Program-made: the position numbers and the translations under genes | NCBI GenBank assembly: GCA_016936695.1 | Contig: JAFGXK010000197.1 | Span: 1 to 6,468, forward strand | Reading direction: 5' to 3' | DNA from: Bacteroidales bacterium | GTDB taxonomy: Bacteria; Bacteroidota; Bacteroidia; Bacteroidales; VadinHA17 | Length of the DNA stretch: 6,468 nt | Shown here: positions 6,289-6,468 of the stretch, in pieces | Position numbering within the stretch: the stretch's first letter is position 1 | How the letters are laid out: each line of letters starts with the position of its first letter | Notes under the pieces: model-generated | What the model was told of the DNA's origin: nothing | What the model saw: the letters and a program-made list of their open reading frames with translations, nothing else | Database searches by the model: none

Positions 6289-6318
6289 GACAATCTTATT
6301 GGTCAGTACAAGATTGTC
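6289..6318 (-). promoter_or_regulatory. 9-bp dyad directly before the permease start codon
   Basis: The perfect inverted repeat GACAATCTT (6289-6297) / AAGATTGTC (6310-6318) has a 12-nt spacer. On the minus strand the second arm ends one base before the ATG at 6287. It could be an operator for a sugar-responsive repressor, or an mRNA hairpin hiding the start codon. A weak promoter-like pair (TTG at 6338-6336, 19 nt, CAATCTTG at 6316-6309) overlaps its upstream arm, which would favour an operator. Role is inference. Confidence 0.45.
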
Positions 6319-6352
6319 ATCATTTGTGAATTTTCCAATACCTGTAAGAAAT

Positions 6353-6379
6353 AAAAAACCCCGGAATTTAATCCCGGGG
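6353..6379 (-). terminator. Rho-independent terminator of the right-edge gene
   Basis: CCCCGG (6359-6364) pairs with CCGGGG (6374-6379) around a 9-nt loop. On the minus strand the stem is followed by six T residues (complement of 6353-6358) and then ATTTC. It starts 27 nt past the stop codon of the partial gene at the right edge and precedes the permease gene. Confidence 0.85.
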
Positions 6380-6405
6380 CCTTGTCTGCAGAAATCACTC
6401 GCGAT

Positions 6406-6468
6406 TCATGATTTCCCGACAAATAGGTTTACCTTGAGCTTGAACTCGTCATAAATGGTCTTGTCTCC
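6406..6468 (-). CDS. C-terminal end of an unidentified protein (partial)
   Basis: The minus-strand frame entering from the right edge encodes GDKTIYDEFKLKVNLFVGKS and stops at TGA (6408-6406). It is the only one of the three minus frames that stays open to a position compatible with the terminator 27 nt downstream; the other two stop within 13 codons. The tail is too short to assign a family. Its only notable trait is alternating hydrophobic and lysine residues (KLKVNLFV), compatible with a terminal beta strand. The gene begins outside the window. Confidence 0.55.
   Translation of the reverse strand, partial: GDKTIYDEFKLKVNLFVGKS

Overview
The window looks like a chromosomal segment of a Bacteroidota bacterium (order Bacteroidales or a relative; this is inference). 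Supporting points are a canonical Bacteroidota promoter (TTG, 20 nt, TATTTTTG) in front of a tRNA gene, no Shine-Dalgarno sequences before the genes, two lipoprotein signal peptides, a FucP-type sugar permease, a lipoprotein GH130 glycosidase and an ORF6N-domain relic. No replicon origin, CRISPR array or intact mobile element is visible.

Layout, left to right. Positions 1-286 hold no complete gene. The minus strand there has the terminator of the next gene (228-258) and, at the extreme left edge, what looks like a leader-peptide attenuator (4-106) for a gene lying outside the window. Next come two minus-strand lipoprotein genes: an M48 zinc metalloprotease (287-1753) and a GH130-family five-bladed beta-propeller glycosidase (1961-3061), separated by 207 nt with a weak hairpin. 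Positions 3062-3167 are intergenic. A decayed ORF6N-domain gene (3168-3689, plus) follows. It faces a tRNA-Asn(GTT) gene (3767-3840, minus), and a strong bidirectional terminator built from GAGTGA-type repeats lies between them. A PfkB-family (adenosine-kinase-like) sugar/nucleoside kinase (4023-5009, plus) converges on a FucP-family major facilitator sugar permease (5034-6287, minus) with only 24 nt between stop codons. At the right edge are a minus-strand terminator and the last 20 codons of an unidentified gene.

The genes do not form one operon. GH130 glycosidase, sugar permease and PfkB kinase are each compatible with a saccharolytic lifestyle (release, import and phosphorylation), but strand and spacing make them separate transcription units, so a joint pathway is only a suggestion. 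The M48 protease is probably an envelope quality-control enzyme. The window is mostly ordinary chromosome. The parts most worth checking are the putative Thr/Met/Val/Ile leader attenuator at the left edge, the dyad one base before the permease start codon, and the tRNA-Asn / ORF6N-relic junction with its three-arm terminator. I did not find a convincing new multi-gene system.
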